A stretch of DNA of 64,000 nucleotides from Cryptomeria japonica (GCF_030272615.1 NC_081409.1:209109190-209173189), one strand, 5' to 3'; shown: positions 1-12,764, counted from the first letter of the stretch. Numbers and translations: made by a program. Notes: generated by a model from the sequence alone, not told the origin.

Positions 1-1
1 A

Positions 2-244
2 ATAATCTATCAAACTGCTCAACAAGAACTCAAACAAGTCGAGGATCAAGCCTTACAACTCTCCTTTAAAAATTGTTTTTTAAATATCAAGTATGATCGG
101 GGATACTCAATCCTTGACTCAAGACAAACATATCACGCCTTGGTTTCCAAATCAAAGAAAATGACAAAGGAAATTACCATGATGTATGTACGAAAAATTA
201 AACCTTCAACATGTAATAAACTTAAGTCCATCAAGTCTTGGTGA
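2..244 (+). CDS. Partial open frame at window edge, unknown product
   Basis: An open frame enters from the left edge and runs 80 codons to a TGA at 242-244. The translation is hydrophilic and rich in Lys and Gln (it contains LVSKSKKMTKEITMMYV). I recognise no domain. No start codon is visible because the window cuts it. It could be the end of a retroelement protein or of a last exon; the following sequence has no clear coding character. Called only because 80 uninterrupted codons is long for such AT-rich sequence. Confidence 0.25.
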   Translation: MIYQTAQQELKQVEDQALQLSFKNCFLNIKYDRGYSILDSRQTYHALVSKSKKMTKEITMMYVRKIKPSTCNKLKSIKSW

Positions 245-1320
245 CTAGACTTAGCTAATGCTAGAGATGAAAAGTTATCCCTTACCCCTAACCCCTAGTT
301 CCCTATCATCTTTGACTTATTAGACATTGGGCATAGAGGGTGTCAATTATTGTTTATCTTCTAGATAGCTTCACCCCTGACCCCTAACCCTCAATCTTCG
401 TAAGAAACTTACCTTGCACATCAGGCTTTGGGGTTGCTTATGTGTCAAATGCCAAGGGTCTTGATGACCCTTGATCCCTGACCCCTAGCCTACAAAGAGT
501 TGAATATCAAACATCGTGCTTTAGAAGTCCTCATTTTTTATTTCTAAAGCTCATAAGGGATGGCTTATCCCCAATCGTTAATATAAGCGTAAACCTATTG
601 TAGCTTATTTATAAGTTGCATAATGTCATTTGTTGATTCAATAATGAATCATGTGATGATGATTTTGATAAAATAGAATATTAGTTATTGTTAGCAAGAA
701 ATCTGAGGAAGACAAACTGAAGTTCTATTCCCAAAGGATTTATGCAATTGTAATCTTAATATCCTAGACTTAGTCCTACGGGGGCAACAAACAAAGTATT
801 CTAGATCGTACTTAAGTACTAAATCATAAAGAAACGTCATTTGCATAGATTAGACCCAAAATTACATGTATTTGTATATATGTATCAATATATATCAAGT
901 ACATTTCTTATATCTCATTTATATCTTATATCTCTCATATATTGTCTATCTCTTATCTCTATATCATCTATGTATCATCTATTCAGGTGAAGAGATCTAT
1001 CTCCTATACATATAAATTCTAAAGAGGACATATCCCTTAGATGGTAACCCTAAAGACCATCCTATCCTCTAAGCTACACATTTTAAAACCCTATTTCCAA
1101 TTTACAATCTTATATCTCCCACTAGTGTCAGTATTCTATTTTTGTATCATCATCCCCTTGGTAAAACCTTGACTTGTCCTCAAGTCAACCACCTTGTGGT
1201 AGAATATCTTTGTAAATCGTCTACAAGGATTGAAACTAGTCATTCCATTGCTTCTTTATTGTATGCTTGATTGGTCGATGTGGACATTTAGTTGTAGCAA
1301 CTAATTCTCTATATCCATAA
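245..1320. other. Non-coding stretch, no gene seen
   Basis: No ORF of note. Three loose repeats of the phrase tgacccctaac occur around 284-475. A TATC/ATATC-rich low-complexity tract occupies about 870-1000. Nothing else could be supported. Confidence 0.5.
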
Positions 1321-1340
1321 ATGAGGTGGGTACTTGTGTG

Positions 1341-1505
1341 TTCCCGAGGAAGGCATGTCCATGTCTTGGATCTTGAGCCTTGCTGTATTGATCTTGGACC
1401 TGTTGATGCTAATCATGAAGGTCCTGAGGAAGGTGTGCCTTTGTCTTGGATCTTGGGCCTTACCATATTGATCTTGGACCTGTTGATGCTAATCATGGAG
1501 GTCCT
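1341..1505. repeat. Two-copy tandem repeat, period 80 bp
   Basis: The segment starting gaggaagg at 1346 recurs at 1426 with about 90 percent identity, and both copies end in tgatgctaatcatgRaggtcct. The period of 80 is not a multiple of three, so the 82-codon open frame across it is not a coding repeat. Confidence 0.7.
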
Positions 1506-1903
1506 CAATTTTCACCCGTTCTACTCCATCCAATTATTTTATGGAATCATATTGCTTAGAGTTTTTTAAAATCTCCATGTCCAATTACTCCATTTGAACC
1601 CTTATAGGCTTCAACAAATTGGGCCATTATAAGCAGTTTTGGTATAATTCATTAAATTCCACTTATTTTTTCTTGGTGGTCACCAATTGAGCTTCTAAGG
1701 TGGTTTGTGTGGTTGCAAATTGGTGTCTTGCTTTCTCCTTATTTTTCTCAAACTCTTGCACTTCCTACTTTATAATGTCTCTTTGCAGATTTGGATCCTG
1801 AAATAGTTCATTAATGAGTAGCCTTAGGTGCAGTGGTGTCAATTGATAAGGGTCCATCCCCCTTGGCATATGGATACTATTGAAAACTTGAGTTGTTGTG
1901 TTA

Positions 1904-3449
1904 TGTTGTCATTGGTGTAAACCTATCTGGTGTTTTCATTGATGTCACTATGTGTTGTGGCTAGTCTAGAAGTGAGTGTTCTAGTGTTCTTATGTGGTTT
2001 AATGGTGTTGTTGAGATGTTTCTAGAAGGTTGGTGTACTGGAAGTTTCAATATGTAGGAAATAGTATTTATATCTAGGAAATAGTTTTTAATGTTCTAGT
2101 GGAAGAATGTTTTGCATTCATTCAAATTGTGAAGATTATGGTTTGTGGTTCTAGATATAATGTTTATGATTTGTTTATGTTATACTTGCAGGTTTTCAGG
2201 TCCTTCATTGCTCAAATATTAGAGTTGGTTGTTGTTGTCTTTGTCAGTGAGCTACCTATCAGAACTAGTCCAAAGAATTCTTGGTGGTTCTCTGGTCTAT
2301 GGATTCAAGTGTTGCATCTTGGAGGACATCTTCATTTGGTTTGTGTAGTGTTCCAATTCAGTTTTTTAGTATTGGTTTAATTGGCAAGTGAAGTTATGCT
2401 ATTTTGAGTTAAGTGTTGTCAGTCAGTTTTGTTTACGGTTGATTGACGTGGTGCATCTTATCCGAATCATGCCTATTTGGTCTAGACATACATTAGAGAT
2501 GGATCGTGTATGTTGATATGGGTCTCACCATGACTTGTGTAGATCCGCATTGTGTATTTTTCTTTAAAATATTATTTTTGGGTCATCTGACTAGTATATT
2601 TTCCTGTTACTCTACTTGTTATGGTTGATGTCAACTTTTTTGGATGTTCTAGCATGCGTGGTTCATTGGAATCAACTTTGGAATATGTGTTGTGATGTAT
2701 TTTGGTCCCCTTTACCTCTTGGAGTGGACCACAATGGATGTTATAGGTCCAAGTGGTTGAATTTATGTAAAAATGTCTATTTCATTTATGGCTGACCTAG
2801 TTGAGGGTTTTGATGAACTATCTTGTATATACAAATATGGGGTTGTATGATTTGTTGTATGGAATGTGTGTGAATTGATGTGAAGTGGATGTGAATGACA
2901 TGCAAGAAGATTTGGTGCAAAATTCAAATTGTGAAGAGATTTGATGATAATATCTTCTGTACAACAATGTTGTGAGACAATAATTGATGTAAGATGTTTG
3001 TTCTCTGATATTGGTCAATTGACATAGTGGTTCAAGGACAATTTCATGATCAAGATATATTTTTCATTTCAATTCATTGATTCCCTATACCTTCTGGAAG
3101 AAGGTGTGTTTCTTTTGGCAACTTGTACAGATCTTTGTATCTTGCCCTAAGGTTGTGCGTCTCAATCTTGCAATTCCTATTAAGTGTTGTGAGATCCTTG
3201 TCCTTGAGCCTAAAAATGTTGTAATCAATTATTCATATTATGAGTGTGATTCTCATCGTAGTTTTTTCCTATTTAGGGTTTTCCATGTAAATCTAGTGTT
3301 CATGTGCCCATTATTCTTTATGCTTTCATGTTTCATAATTACAGTAATAAGTCAACTATGATTTAAAGTTTGATAGATGAGAAGTAGAGTGTTTTAAATT
3401 CTAGACCGATCTACCCCTCCCCCTTCTCAGACATGTGGTGTGTTCAACA
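1904..3449 (+). repeat. 5' LTR of Copia element 1
   Basis: Begins TGTTGTCATTGG and ends GTGTTCAACA, giving short inverted ends TGTT/AACA. It matches 7071-8601 along its length (for example gatccgcattgtgtatttttc near 2542 and 7705). The left edge is approximate because three TGTT candidates lie at 1894, 1899 and 1904. Confidence 0.75.
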
Positions 3450-3451
3450 AT

Positions 3452-3467
3452 TGGTATCAAAGCTTGG
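3452..3467 (+). promoter_or_regulatory. Primer-binding site of Copia element 1
   Basis: The sequence tggtatcaaagcttgg starts three bases after the 5' LTR end. It resembles the complement of the initiator-Met tRNA 3' end used by many plant Copia elements. Confidence 0.8.
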
Positions 3468-3507
3468 TTCCTCGTAGACAAGCTTAATCACTTAAGGAAG
3501 ATCTAGA

Positions 3508-6500
3508 ATGATGCAAGTCAATTACAAATCACCAAAGTTTGATGCCACAAATTACTCCTATTAGAAGGAAAGGATGGAATATCATTTGGAATATTTGTCA
3601 ACTAGAATATGGGGAATTATCTAGATTGCATATACTGCTCTGACAAATGATCCTCAAACTCTAGATGAGATTAAGGCAAATGAGAATAATGCAAAGGCTA
3701 GTTTTTGTATTTGCCAGAGTTATGGGATTAATTTGTGCTAAAAAAATTTGGAAAAAGTGAAGTAGTGTGCATGAAGGTGATGTGAAGACAAAGCAACCCA
3801 GCTTCCAAATCTAAAGCACGAGTTTGAGAACCTAAGGATGTCTAATGATGAGAACATTGAAAGCTATATACATTGAGTGAACTAGATTGTGAGTGAGATT
3901 AGGTGTATTGGTGGAATATTAGTAGAAAGTGAAGTGGTGAGAAAAGTGATGCTAACATTGTGAAAATTCTATAAAGCTAAAAAGTGTGTCATTGAAGAAA
4001 ATCATGATATGAAAAAATGCACTTTGGATTAGTTGTATGGCTCGCTCTCTACCTTTGAGATTGTTGAGCTAGATGATTTGTAAAATGAGAAGAAAGAAGC
4101 AGAATTCAAAACTACCAAGAAGATCAAAGATGAACTTGAAGCAAGTAATGATATGGATGAGATAGAAGCAAACTTTGCCAGAAGGCTGAAAAAGGATTCA
4201 AAATAAAAAGGTAAATTACCCTTCAAATGTTTCAATCAAGGAAAAATTGTTCATTATGCTTTTATATGTACTTATAAGGAATATTATGGTAAAATATCTT
4301 ATTATGATAATAAAGGAAAGGATAATCACAGATGGAATCATAGAAATAAGAGGATAGATGACATCGATAGGCCTAATAAGAATTTTTGTCCAATGGAAAC
4401 TTATTTATTTGAGGATGAAGATGGAGACGACTCAATTGAAGAATAATTGTTTTTAGCTATAGAGGAGAAGTAAAATGAAAGGTTTGGCAATCCACAAGAA
4501 GTGGAAAACAATGAAAAATTAATTAGTGTGAAGCCTGCACTACATACAAAAGTATAACCTAAAGCATGGATAGTTGATTCTAAATGTTCTAATCGTATGA
4601 CATGTGATAAAGGAAAGCTCGTTGACTTTGAGAAGTATTATGGTGGTTCTATAAAATTTGTAGGTGAGGACGTTGCACCTATTTGTGCTAAAGGTACTAT
4701 TTCTATTGATGGTAAGCATAAGACTGATGATGTTTATTATGTTAAGGGCATGATACATAATCTTTTGAGTGTTAGTCAAATGTGTAAGGGTTATAAGAAA
4801 ACATTTCATGGATCTAGATGTAAATTAAGAAAAGGAAGTTCTAGGAGATTGGTTGCATAAGTTATAAGGACTAATGGCAATATCTACTATGTGAAGGATA
4901 ACAGAGAAAGAGGTTGTATGTTGGCATAGAACAATGAATGTTGGTTATGGTACAAAAGGATGGGACATCAATTTTGATAATATGGTGAAGATTATTTCCA
5001 ATCATGTTGTGAGGGATTTTCCAAAGATTATCAAATTTGTTGATACTATGTGCAGGGAATGTTAGTTGGGGAAGCCAACAAAGAGGACATTCAGGAACAA
5101 GGAGTATTCAAATTTAAAACTTTTGGAGTTGGTTCATACAAATCTATACAAATCAACTAGGACAAGATGACTGAATGGTGAAAGATTCTTTATGTTGCTT
5201 ATTGATGATTATTCTAAAATGATATGGATTACTTTCTTGAGAGAAAAATAAGAAGCATTAGAAAAGTTTAAAGTATTCAAATCTATGGTGAGAATTAAGT
5301 TGATGCTAGCATCAAATGTTTAATGTATGATAGAGGAGAAGAGTTTACATCAAATAAATTTGATATATTTTGTCAAGAACATGGTATTAGAAGATATTTT
5401 TTGCACCTAAGACCCCTCAACAAAATGGAGTTGTTTAAAGAATGAATAGGACTGTTGTTGAAATGGCTAGAACTATGATGAAGGATGCTAACCTACCTAA
5501 TTTGTATTGGAAAGAAGTTGTGCATGTCATTGTTTAAATTATTAATAGGGTAAAAATAAGATTAAATCACACAAAGAAACCTTATGAACTATGGAATGGA
5601 AGACCTCCTATAGTAAGTATTTCAAAATCTTTGGGAGAAAAGTGCTACATAAGGAGAGATAAGGAGGACCTAGGGAAGTTTGATATAAGGTCAGATGAAG
5701 GAATATTTTTAGGATACTCTACAAGGAGTAAGGCATATCAATGTTATAGCAAGAGGTAAATTTAGATTGTGAAAAGTACAAATGTCAAAGTTAATGAAGA
5801 ATGGAATCATACCGAGACTACACCTGATTATGAGATTGAAATAGAAGTTATTTTTATGGTTGTAGAAGAGAAGATTTCTATGAAAGATAAATAAGAAACA
5901 AGTGTAGATGAAAAAGAACCTGAACAAACACCTAAGACACTAGAAAAGTATGTGCAGAAGAATCACTCAGAGGAATAGATCATTGGAGACAAGAATAAAG
6001 AAGTTTAGATGAGAAGAAGACTTGCAAAAGGCGATGAACAAGAAAACTAATGTTTCTTATCTTAGGTGGAGCCAAAGACCTATGTGGATGCAATCAAGGA
6101 GGAGAGTTGGATAAGGGCAATGGAAGAGGAGTTGAATTAGATACAGAAGAATCAGGCATGGGAATTAGTACCTAGACCAATGGATAAGAATGTGATTGGA
6201 AGTAAGTGGGTGTTCCAGAACAAGCTAAATGAAGATGAAAATTCACAAGGAACAAGGCAAGATTGGTGCGTAAGGGTTACTCATAGGTTGAAGGTATAGA
6301 CTTTGAGGATACATTTGCTTTGGTGGTAAGAATGGAGGCTATAAGGATTTTTTTGGCATTTGTTGCATCTAAGAACATTAAGGTATATCAGATGGATATC
6401 AAATCAACATTCTTGAATGGAGAAGTTGAAGAATAAGAATACATTGGACAATTGAATGGGTTCAAGTTGTCTGAAGATCTTACCATGGTTTGCAGATTCA

Positions 6501-7070
6501 AGAAGGCACTTTATAGACTCAACCAAGCTCAAGGTTAGATAGGTATTTGTTGCAGAAGAATTTAAGAAAAGCTACTATAGATATCAATATTTATTTCAAA
6601 GTTGAAGGTAATAAATTGTTGATTATTGTTGTGTGTGTTGATGATATCATATTTGAAATATATGATATATGTAACAAGCTTGTACTAGAGATGCAAAAGG
6701 AATTTGAGATGTCTATGATAGGTGAGCTATCATTTTTCATTGGTCTTCAAGTTGCACAATTAGAAAAGGGCATTTTTATTTCTCAAACCAAGTATGTCAA
6801 GGAGATGTTGAAGAAATTTGGGATGGAGAATTCTAAACCTGTTGCAACCCCGATGAGTACTAATTGCAAGCTAAGGAAGGATGATGGATCTCTAGATGTT
6901 GATTAGAAATAATATATATCTATGATTGAAGGATTGTTGTATTTGACTACTTCAAGACTAGATATTATGCAGGTTGTCTATTTGGTTGCTAGATCTCAAG
7001 ATAATCATAAGCCATCTTATGATCAAGTAGTGAAAAGGATATTCAAATATTTGAAAGGGACTCTAGATTA
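3508..7070 (+). pseudogene. Broken gag-pol of Copia element 1
   Basis: An ATG at 3508 opens a gag-like frame (KFDATNYSY then a stop). A zinc-knuckle relic lies near 4220 (CFNQGKIVHYAFIC), its second Cys replaced by Gln. The protease region near 4565 reads WIVDSKC where DSG is expected. The next frame, to about 4810, ends in the LLSVSQMCKGY segment typical of Copia. An integrase HHCC relic and core follow at about 4910-5650. Reverse transcriptase starts near 6080 (EESWIRAMEEELN). Its catalytic region is clearest at 6547-6906, with VCVDDIIF near 6631-6654. There are many internal stops and several frameshifts. RNase H is absent. Confidence 0.8.
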
Positions 7071-8601
7071 ATGTCAACCTATCTAGTGTTGTCATTAATG
7101 TCACTATGCATTGTGGTTGATCTAAAATTGAGTGTTCCAATATTGTGATGTGGTCTGATGGTGATGTTGAGATGTTTCTGGAAGGTTGGTGTAGTGGAAG
7201 TTTCAATATGTAGGAAACAATATTTATATGCAAGAAAGAGTTTTTAATGTCCTAGTGGAAGAATGCTTTACATTCCTCTAGATTATGAAGGTTATGGTTT
7301 GTAGTTATCTAGATATCATGTTTATGATCTATGTATGTTGTAGTATAAGGTTTTTAGATCCTCTATTGCTCAAATATTAGAGTTGGTTGTCGTTGTCTCT
7401 ATCAATGAGGTATTTGTTAGAACATGTCCAAAGAATGCTTGACGATTCTCTAGCATGTGGATTTAAGTATTTTATCTTGGAGGACATGTTCATTTGGTTT
7501 ATGTAGTGTTCTAGTTTGTTTTTTCAGTGTTGGTTTGATTGGCAGGTGAAGCTCTAATGTTCAAAGTTCGATGTTGTCAATGGGTTTGGTTTTTGGCTGA
7601 TTGAGGTGGTGTATCTTATCTGGATAATGCCTTTTTTGTTCGGATATGCATTGGAGGTGGATCTGGGATGTTTATATGGGTCTCGTCATGGCTTGTGTAG
7701 ATCCGCATTGTGTATTTTTCTTTGGAAGATTGTTTTTGCGTCGATTGATTAGTGTGTTTCCTTGTTAATCTACACGTTACAATTGATGTTGACTATGGTA
7801 GATGTTCTAGCATGTGTGGTTCATTGAAATATACTTTACAAGATGTGTTGTGATGTGTTTTGGTCCCCTTTATCGCCTAGAGTTGACCGCAATGGATTAT
7901 AGGTCTAAATGACCGAATTTATGTAATATTATATATCCCATCTGTGATCGACCTACTCGAGGGTTTTGATGAACCCTTTATATATAGATGCGTAGTTGTA
8001 TGAGTTGATATATGGAATGTGTGTGAATTGATGTTAAGTGGATGTGAATGATATGCAAGCATATTTGGCGTGAAAGTCAGTTTGTGAAGAGCTCTGATGA
8101 TAATATCTTCTATATGATAGTGTTGTGAGATAGTGATTGATGTCAAATTTATTTGCCATGATATTTGTCACTTGACACAATGGTTCAAGGACAATTTCAT
8201 GATTAGGGGATCTTCTTCATTTCAATTCATTGATTCCATGTACCTATCAAAAGGATGCATGTTCCTTTTGGCAGCTTGTACAAACCTTTGTATCTTACCC
8301 TAAGGTTGTGTGCCTTAGCCTTGTCAGTCCTATCAAGTGTTGTGAGCTCCTTGGCCTCAGGCCTAAAAATATTGTAATAATTTATTCATATTGTGAGTGT
8401 GATTCGCACCATGGTTTTTCTTGTTTAGGATTTTTCATGTAAATCTAGTGTTCATGTGTCCATTGTGCTTTATTCTTTCATGTTTCATAATTATAGTAAT
8501 AAGTTAATTGTGATTTAAAGTTTGATAGATTAGAAAAAGTGTTTTAAGGTCTTGACTGATTCAACCCCAACCCCCCTCTTAGTCATCTGGTGTGTCCAAC
8601 A
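7071..8601 (+). repeat. 3' LTR of Copia element 1, 5'-truncated
   Basis: Matches 1916-3449 and ends GTGTCCAACA. It is joined directly to the RT/RNase H boundary, so the first bases of the LTR and the polypurine tract were lost in one deletion. Confidence 0.75.
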
Positions 8602-9060
8602 TATAGTTCTCCTAAATTTCCTTGATGCTTTCCTCCACCTTCTATATTGTCTACACGTGTTCCTTTAGAACCTCCTCTCAAGCTAACTGTTGTAGGATAT
8701 CTTCAAGTTGAAACTTTTGGATGGGAGTGATGCTACAAATGTCAACTTGGTTTTTGGTCACCGAGATTTTGACTATCTAGGTAGAGGCATCTAATTCTTG
8801 ATGTGTTTGGGTGAGAAAATTCCAAATGTGTGCCATGGTAGAGGTACCAACTGATAATTTGTGGAGATAGAGGCCCCATGGGGAACCACAGAGATGAGGG
8901 TTGCCTTTAATTTTTTTGCCTTCTCCTCACAAAGGTCCTTAGACGTCATGTCAAATTTTTTTGCATGTTGGTTAAGGTGTTGATATTTTATAGTAGATAT
9001 CAAGGTTAAAATCCTACTCACTCGGCTTAAGGCATGTTGAACAAGATGCAATCCACTGCT
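8602..9060 (-). other. Flank of Copia 1 with an 86-codon minus-strand frame
   Basis: A minus-strand frame at 8791-9051 encodes a Lys-rich stretch (HAKKFDMTSKDLCEEKAKKLK) that looks protein-like, but I do not recognise it. The sequence left of Copia 1 (about 1600-1850) has the same style of minus-strand CT-rich text, so Copia 1 probably landed inside an older minus-strand element or gene relic. Confidence 0.3.
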
Positions 9061-10084
9061 CTTAGGTGTTTATGGGAAGAAGAAATGCAATGCCTATGCA
9101 AACAAAAAGAAATGGAAAATATAAGAGGGAAGAGAATGTCCTAACATCTACATGGCCGAGTGACTCCACTTTTTTAGGTGCTCTTCATTTTCTGCATATC
9201 TTCTTGTCTACCAAAACACACTAAACCTGAAATTTTTGACTTGCAAGTGAAAGAAGTAGGGAGTCCCTTTTATATTTGCCAATCTGGAATTACATTTTAT
9301 TTTTTATTTTTAAAAAAAAGATGTGTGCATGCCTTTGTGTTTGTGTTGTTTTAATTGTGTACACCATGAACTTTTGTGTTTCTTTAATTGTGCCATCATG
9401 AGCTTTTGTGTTGTTTTAAAAGTGGCATGTTTTTGTGTTTTAAAAGTGCAACTATCTTATATTGGAGAATTAAAACAATATGATGAAGCAAGGAACAATA
9501 TTTTCAATGAGAAGAGTAGAGAAACAAGTTTAATGATTTTCATTGCATTAAAAAAATGTGTGATTCTTTAAAATTTGAAATAAATTATAATATTAACTAT
9601 TATAAGAATAAAATTAAAATATTAATCATTTAATATTTTTTCTTTTAATTTTCTTGAATATGTGGTTACTTCAATACAAGATCTATTAAATTAGATGTAA
9701 GTTATATGTATAATTACTACATATTTATAAATTATTTTATTTTGTTGTTGTCATATTTAATTATTTGAATAATAATTTTATAGGGTGAACATGAATATTG
9801 TTATGGTTGTTGCAATAGATAACATCATTCATGTCATTCAATATAAACCACTTGCTTGTCACTAACATGGAGCTAACATGGAGATTTTTTTGCATTCCTA
9901 CATATTATTTAAAAGATACTCCAAATTCTAGGTGAATGATTTTTATCGATAGGCCTTGCCTTTTAGTGTCACAAATTTTTATTCTAGTCTTATTTAATAA
10001 AAGGCCTTAGCATTTGTGAATTGAAGTTTCCCAAAACAGACTTTTTTATAATTACAATGTCTAATATTTCAAATGTATATATCT
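9061..10084. other. AT-rich intergenic DNA, no gene seen
   Basis: Contains a short imperfect repeat of the phrase cttttgtgtttyttta at about 9370-9440 and long A/T runs. No convincing frame or RNA gene. Confidence 0.5.
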
Positions 10085-10677
10085 ACTAGTATAGCTATAT
10101 TTTAAAAAATATATACGTAAAATAATACCGAGAGATATCACATAATTGTCTTGTATTTAAATTATTAGTTGTCAAAATGTAACAACTTCATATACTTAGA
10201 GACAACTGACAATGATTCTATTTTATTCAGAGTAATAAAATAATACTTAAAGAGAAACTGAAACATGCATGCATTTACCTGTCATCTACACATCAAATTT
10301 ACAATCCATTTTTTTTACGGATATTTATATGTCATTATAGATGTCTCTCAGCGTAACTAGTATACCTATATTCTAAAAAATATATACCTAAAATAATGTC
10401 AAGAGATAGCACATAATTGTCTTGCATGTTTATTAGTTGTCAAGACGGACATGGAACTAAATTATGTTGGACTCTTTCACTCTCGTTAAAGATGTAACAA
10501 TTTCATATACTTAGAGTCAAGTGGCAATGTTTCTATTTTATTCAGAGTAATAAAATAATACTTATATAGAAATTGAAAAATGCATGCATTTACTTGTCAT
10601 CTACACATCAAATTTATTCAAAATCAATTTTTTGTTTATGAATATTTGTATGTTATTGTAGATGTCTCTCGACATAA
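10085..10677. repeat. Two-copy tandem duplication, about 270-320 bp
   Basis: The block from actagtatagctatattt to atgtctctcagcgtaac (10085-10355) is repeated at 10356-10677. Shared landmarks are cacataattgtcttg, cagagtaataaaataatac and atgcatgcatttac. The second copy carries about 50 extra bases (near 10443-10490). Non-coding. Confidence 0.75.
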
Positions 10678-10810
10678 CAACATAATAATTTTCCTTATCC
10701 CATATTAGATCCTTGAAATTAAGATTGTAAAATTATAAAATTAGCAATGCCTTATCCACACAATACATTAAGATAAAATTTTCTCCATTATTTTTTACAA
10801 AGCATGTTGT

Positions 10811-11105
10811 GCGTTGGTTAAAGTGCTTCCGGCTAACAGATTAGGGTTAAGTCTCCCTCAAACCGTAGAAATATCATTACCACTTTAAATCCAACGCACT
10901 CCCTCAAATGTTTTGTCAGCGACCGTGGCATGTCGATTAAAGCGACGACATTTCGTATTTGAGATGGATGCGAGATCGAATCTCTCTCACTCCGCTGGAT
11001 GAGATGCCTTGAATGAGTTGCCATTCGCTATCCCATGTTTGCTATGTGGGTGACGTAGTGGTCAGGTAGCATGATAGTTTTGCAGAAGATCTGTTCGAAT
11101 TCCTT
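10811..11105 (+). repeat. Three tandem tRNA-like modules (possible SINE relic)
   Basis: Three units about 120 bp apart each show an A-box-like then a B-box-like sequence. Unit 1 has gttggttaaagtg at 10813 and gggttaagtct at 10844. Unit 2 has tgtcgattaaagcg at 10931 and gagatcgaatct at 10972. Unit 3 has gtagtggtcaggtagca at 11055 and tgttcgaattcc at 11092. A-to-B spacing is 31-41 bp. None folds into a full cloverleaf by eye. This would fit a tRNA-derived SINE multimer or a decayed tRNA-like repeat. Confidence 0.35.
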
Positions 11106-11519
11106 CAAATCTTCTCCACAAACAAATCCACCAACTTCATCCCATGCGTCCAATAGGCTTTCTAGAAGGTCCACGTAGCAGCCTCCAATTGCTCCACATG
11201 GTGCACCTTTGGTTGGTCTTACTGCCACATGTCAACATTTTACCCTGCCATGTGTCAACCTCAACCATGCCAGGGGTTGGTTTGGAGTGTGCCAAGTTAT
11301 CAATGCACCCATGTCTTGCTTTCAACTTTCAAAGGTCATAACTTTTGCATGCGATGTTTGTTCAAAATATGTCACTCACGAGCTCTACAACATGGAGACC
11401 TTTTCATTAGCATTTGAGACCATCAATTTGGATCAGTTGTAGAAATCCTCTTGGACCAACCTTCCATAAAAAGATCTCCCCTACCAACCATTTTGGAAAA
11501 AAATGAATAAAGTATACAT

Positions 11520-11735
11520 TTGATATTGTCTTTACTTTCATGGTTAGAAATATATTCTATCCAAGCAACAAAATACATTACAAACACCAAGGATGTCTCT
11601 TGTTAGAAAATAGTATTATGTTTTCTATCTCTACTTGTATGAAAGCATTGGTAAATTCTCTTTTGTAGTGTTATCGATGTTAGTCATTTGTTGTCTTATT
11701 TTGAACTATTGCATGCATGTAATGTAGAAAGCAAT
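11520..11735 (+). pseudogene. Relic of P450 intron 3 end plus exon 4 start
   Basis: This stretch aligns with 14915-15085 inside the P450 gene. Shared text includes caacaaaatRcattacaa, ttttcYatctctacttgtatg, aaagcattg and, at the exon border, atgtagaaagcaattgtc against gtgtagaaagaaactgtc. The splice-acceptor AG is lost (atgtaatg instead of gtgcagtg), and coding similarity fades after a few codons. It is best read as the remains of a tandem P450 copy just upstream. Confidence 0.55.
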
Positions 11736-12659
11736 TGTCGATATAAAATATACAAATGATAGTATACAACATCATATTAATATTAAAACATATAAAATCA
11801 AAACATAATCATTCAAAATGTACAACCAATTGCTTCAATAAAAACATAAAACATCATCAAATAATAAAATAATAGTATGTACAATCAAACAAGTCACATG
11901 TTAATGCACATATACTTTAAAAAATTGCTTTAAAAAATTGCATTCTATGAAGAACATGTAACAAGAGTGCATAAACATTAAAATAGATTTTAGTATTGGG
12001 TGAAGATATTTAACCCTTCACTAGGGAAGAGGATCCAATAGTTAAGCACCCTAACTTTGAACCTTTAAAAATCTTACATGGTGATTTTAAATCACTCCCG
12101 TCTTTTTACAATCGTTTTCTTGACAAGGCCAGTGATTAAAACAAGGGTTTCAAGTCTACATCATCAAATATTATGTCATATCAACATGTTTTTTGACGAG
12201 GTATCCAAGAAGGCCCCTAAAAGAGAGTAGACTTACACTTGTGAACTCATATGACATCACATGATTTATTGTTTTGTAAATCTAAGAAATACATTTCATT
12301 CAATTATGGATGCACATGATCAACACTACAACTTCAAAGTCACAACTACTAGTACTATACTACTAAAACTATTGACATAAAATCAACAAATATTATAATG
12401 ACTAGAAGATGCTCAACTAATAAATAATGTTCATTTTAAACAAACCACACATACAGACACATCTGTTCCGACACATCTGTTCCGACAGACTCAATTATGT
12501 AATGCATGTTAACTCAATTACTTTTAAAAGAAATGTCGAATATACCTCCCAAAGCGGACTCCAGAACAAGACAACCACTCCCATTTGTAATATTAGTCTT
12601 ATAGAGCAGAATGGAATATCCCTCTCTAAGCTGTCTTCAAAAGAAGACAAAGCCACTCC
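11736..12659. other. Upstream region of the P450 gene
   Basis: AT-rich to about 12420, then more even in composition. Overlapping open frames on both strands at 12427-12863 are by-products of this compositional change and of P450 exon 1. No independent gene supported. Confidence 0.5.
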
Positions 12660-12668
12660 TATATATAA
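12660..12668 (+). promoter_or_regulatory. Candidate TATA box of the P450 gene
   Basis: The sequence tatatataa lies 97 bp before the ATG at 12765, the right distance for a start site near 12690 and a 5' leader of about 75 bases. Inferred from position only. Confidence 0.55.
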
Positions 12669-12764
12669 TGGTAATAGTAGCAGTTCAGCTGATAACCAAA
12701 ACCCCATTAAGACAAGCACTAGTAGAGTTTTTCTCATATCAGATTTTATTTCAAACCAACGCCT

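Larger units (their letters stand above)
1904..8601 (+). mobile_element. Decayed Copia LTR retrotransposon (element 1)
   Basis: Two direct repeats of about 1.5 kb flank an internal region that reads, in Copia order, gag, protease, integrase, reverse transcriptase. A primer-binding site for initiator-methionine tRNA follows the left LTR. The frames carry many TAG, TAA and TGA codons, many at positions where CAG, CAA or CGA would be expected, which fits deamination of methylated cytosine. The internal region stops abruptly after the YLKGTLD-like motif at about 7050. RNase H and the polypurine tract are missing, and the right LTR lacks its first dozen bases. No matching target duplication is visible (tatag on the right, nothing equal on the left). 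The copy cannot be autonomous. Confidence 0.85.

Noticed and set aside
11028-11442. Cluster of overlapping short frames on both strands
   Set aside because: Caused by locally higher GC content; no frame has a start context, domain or continuation.
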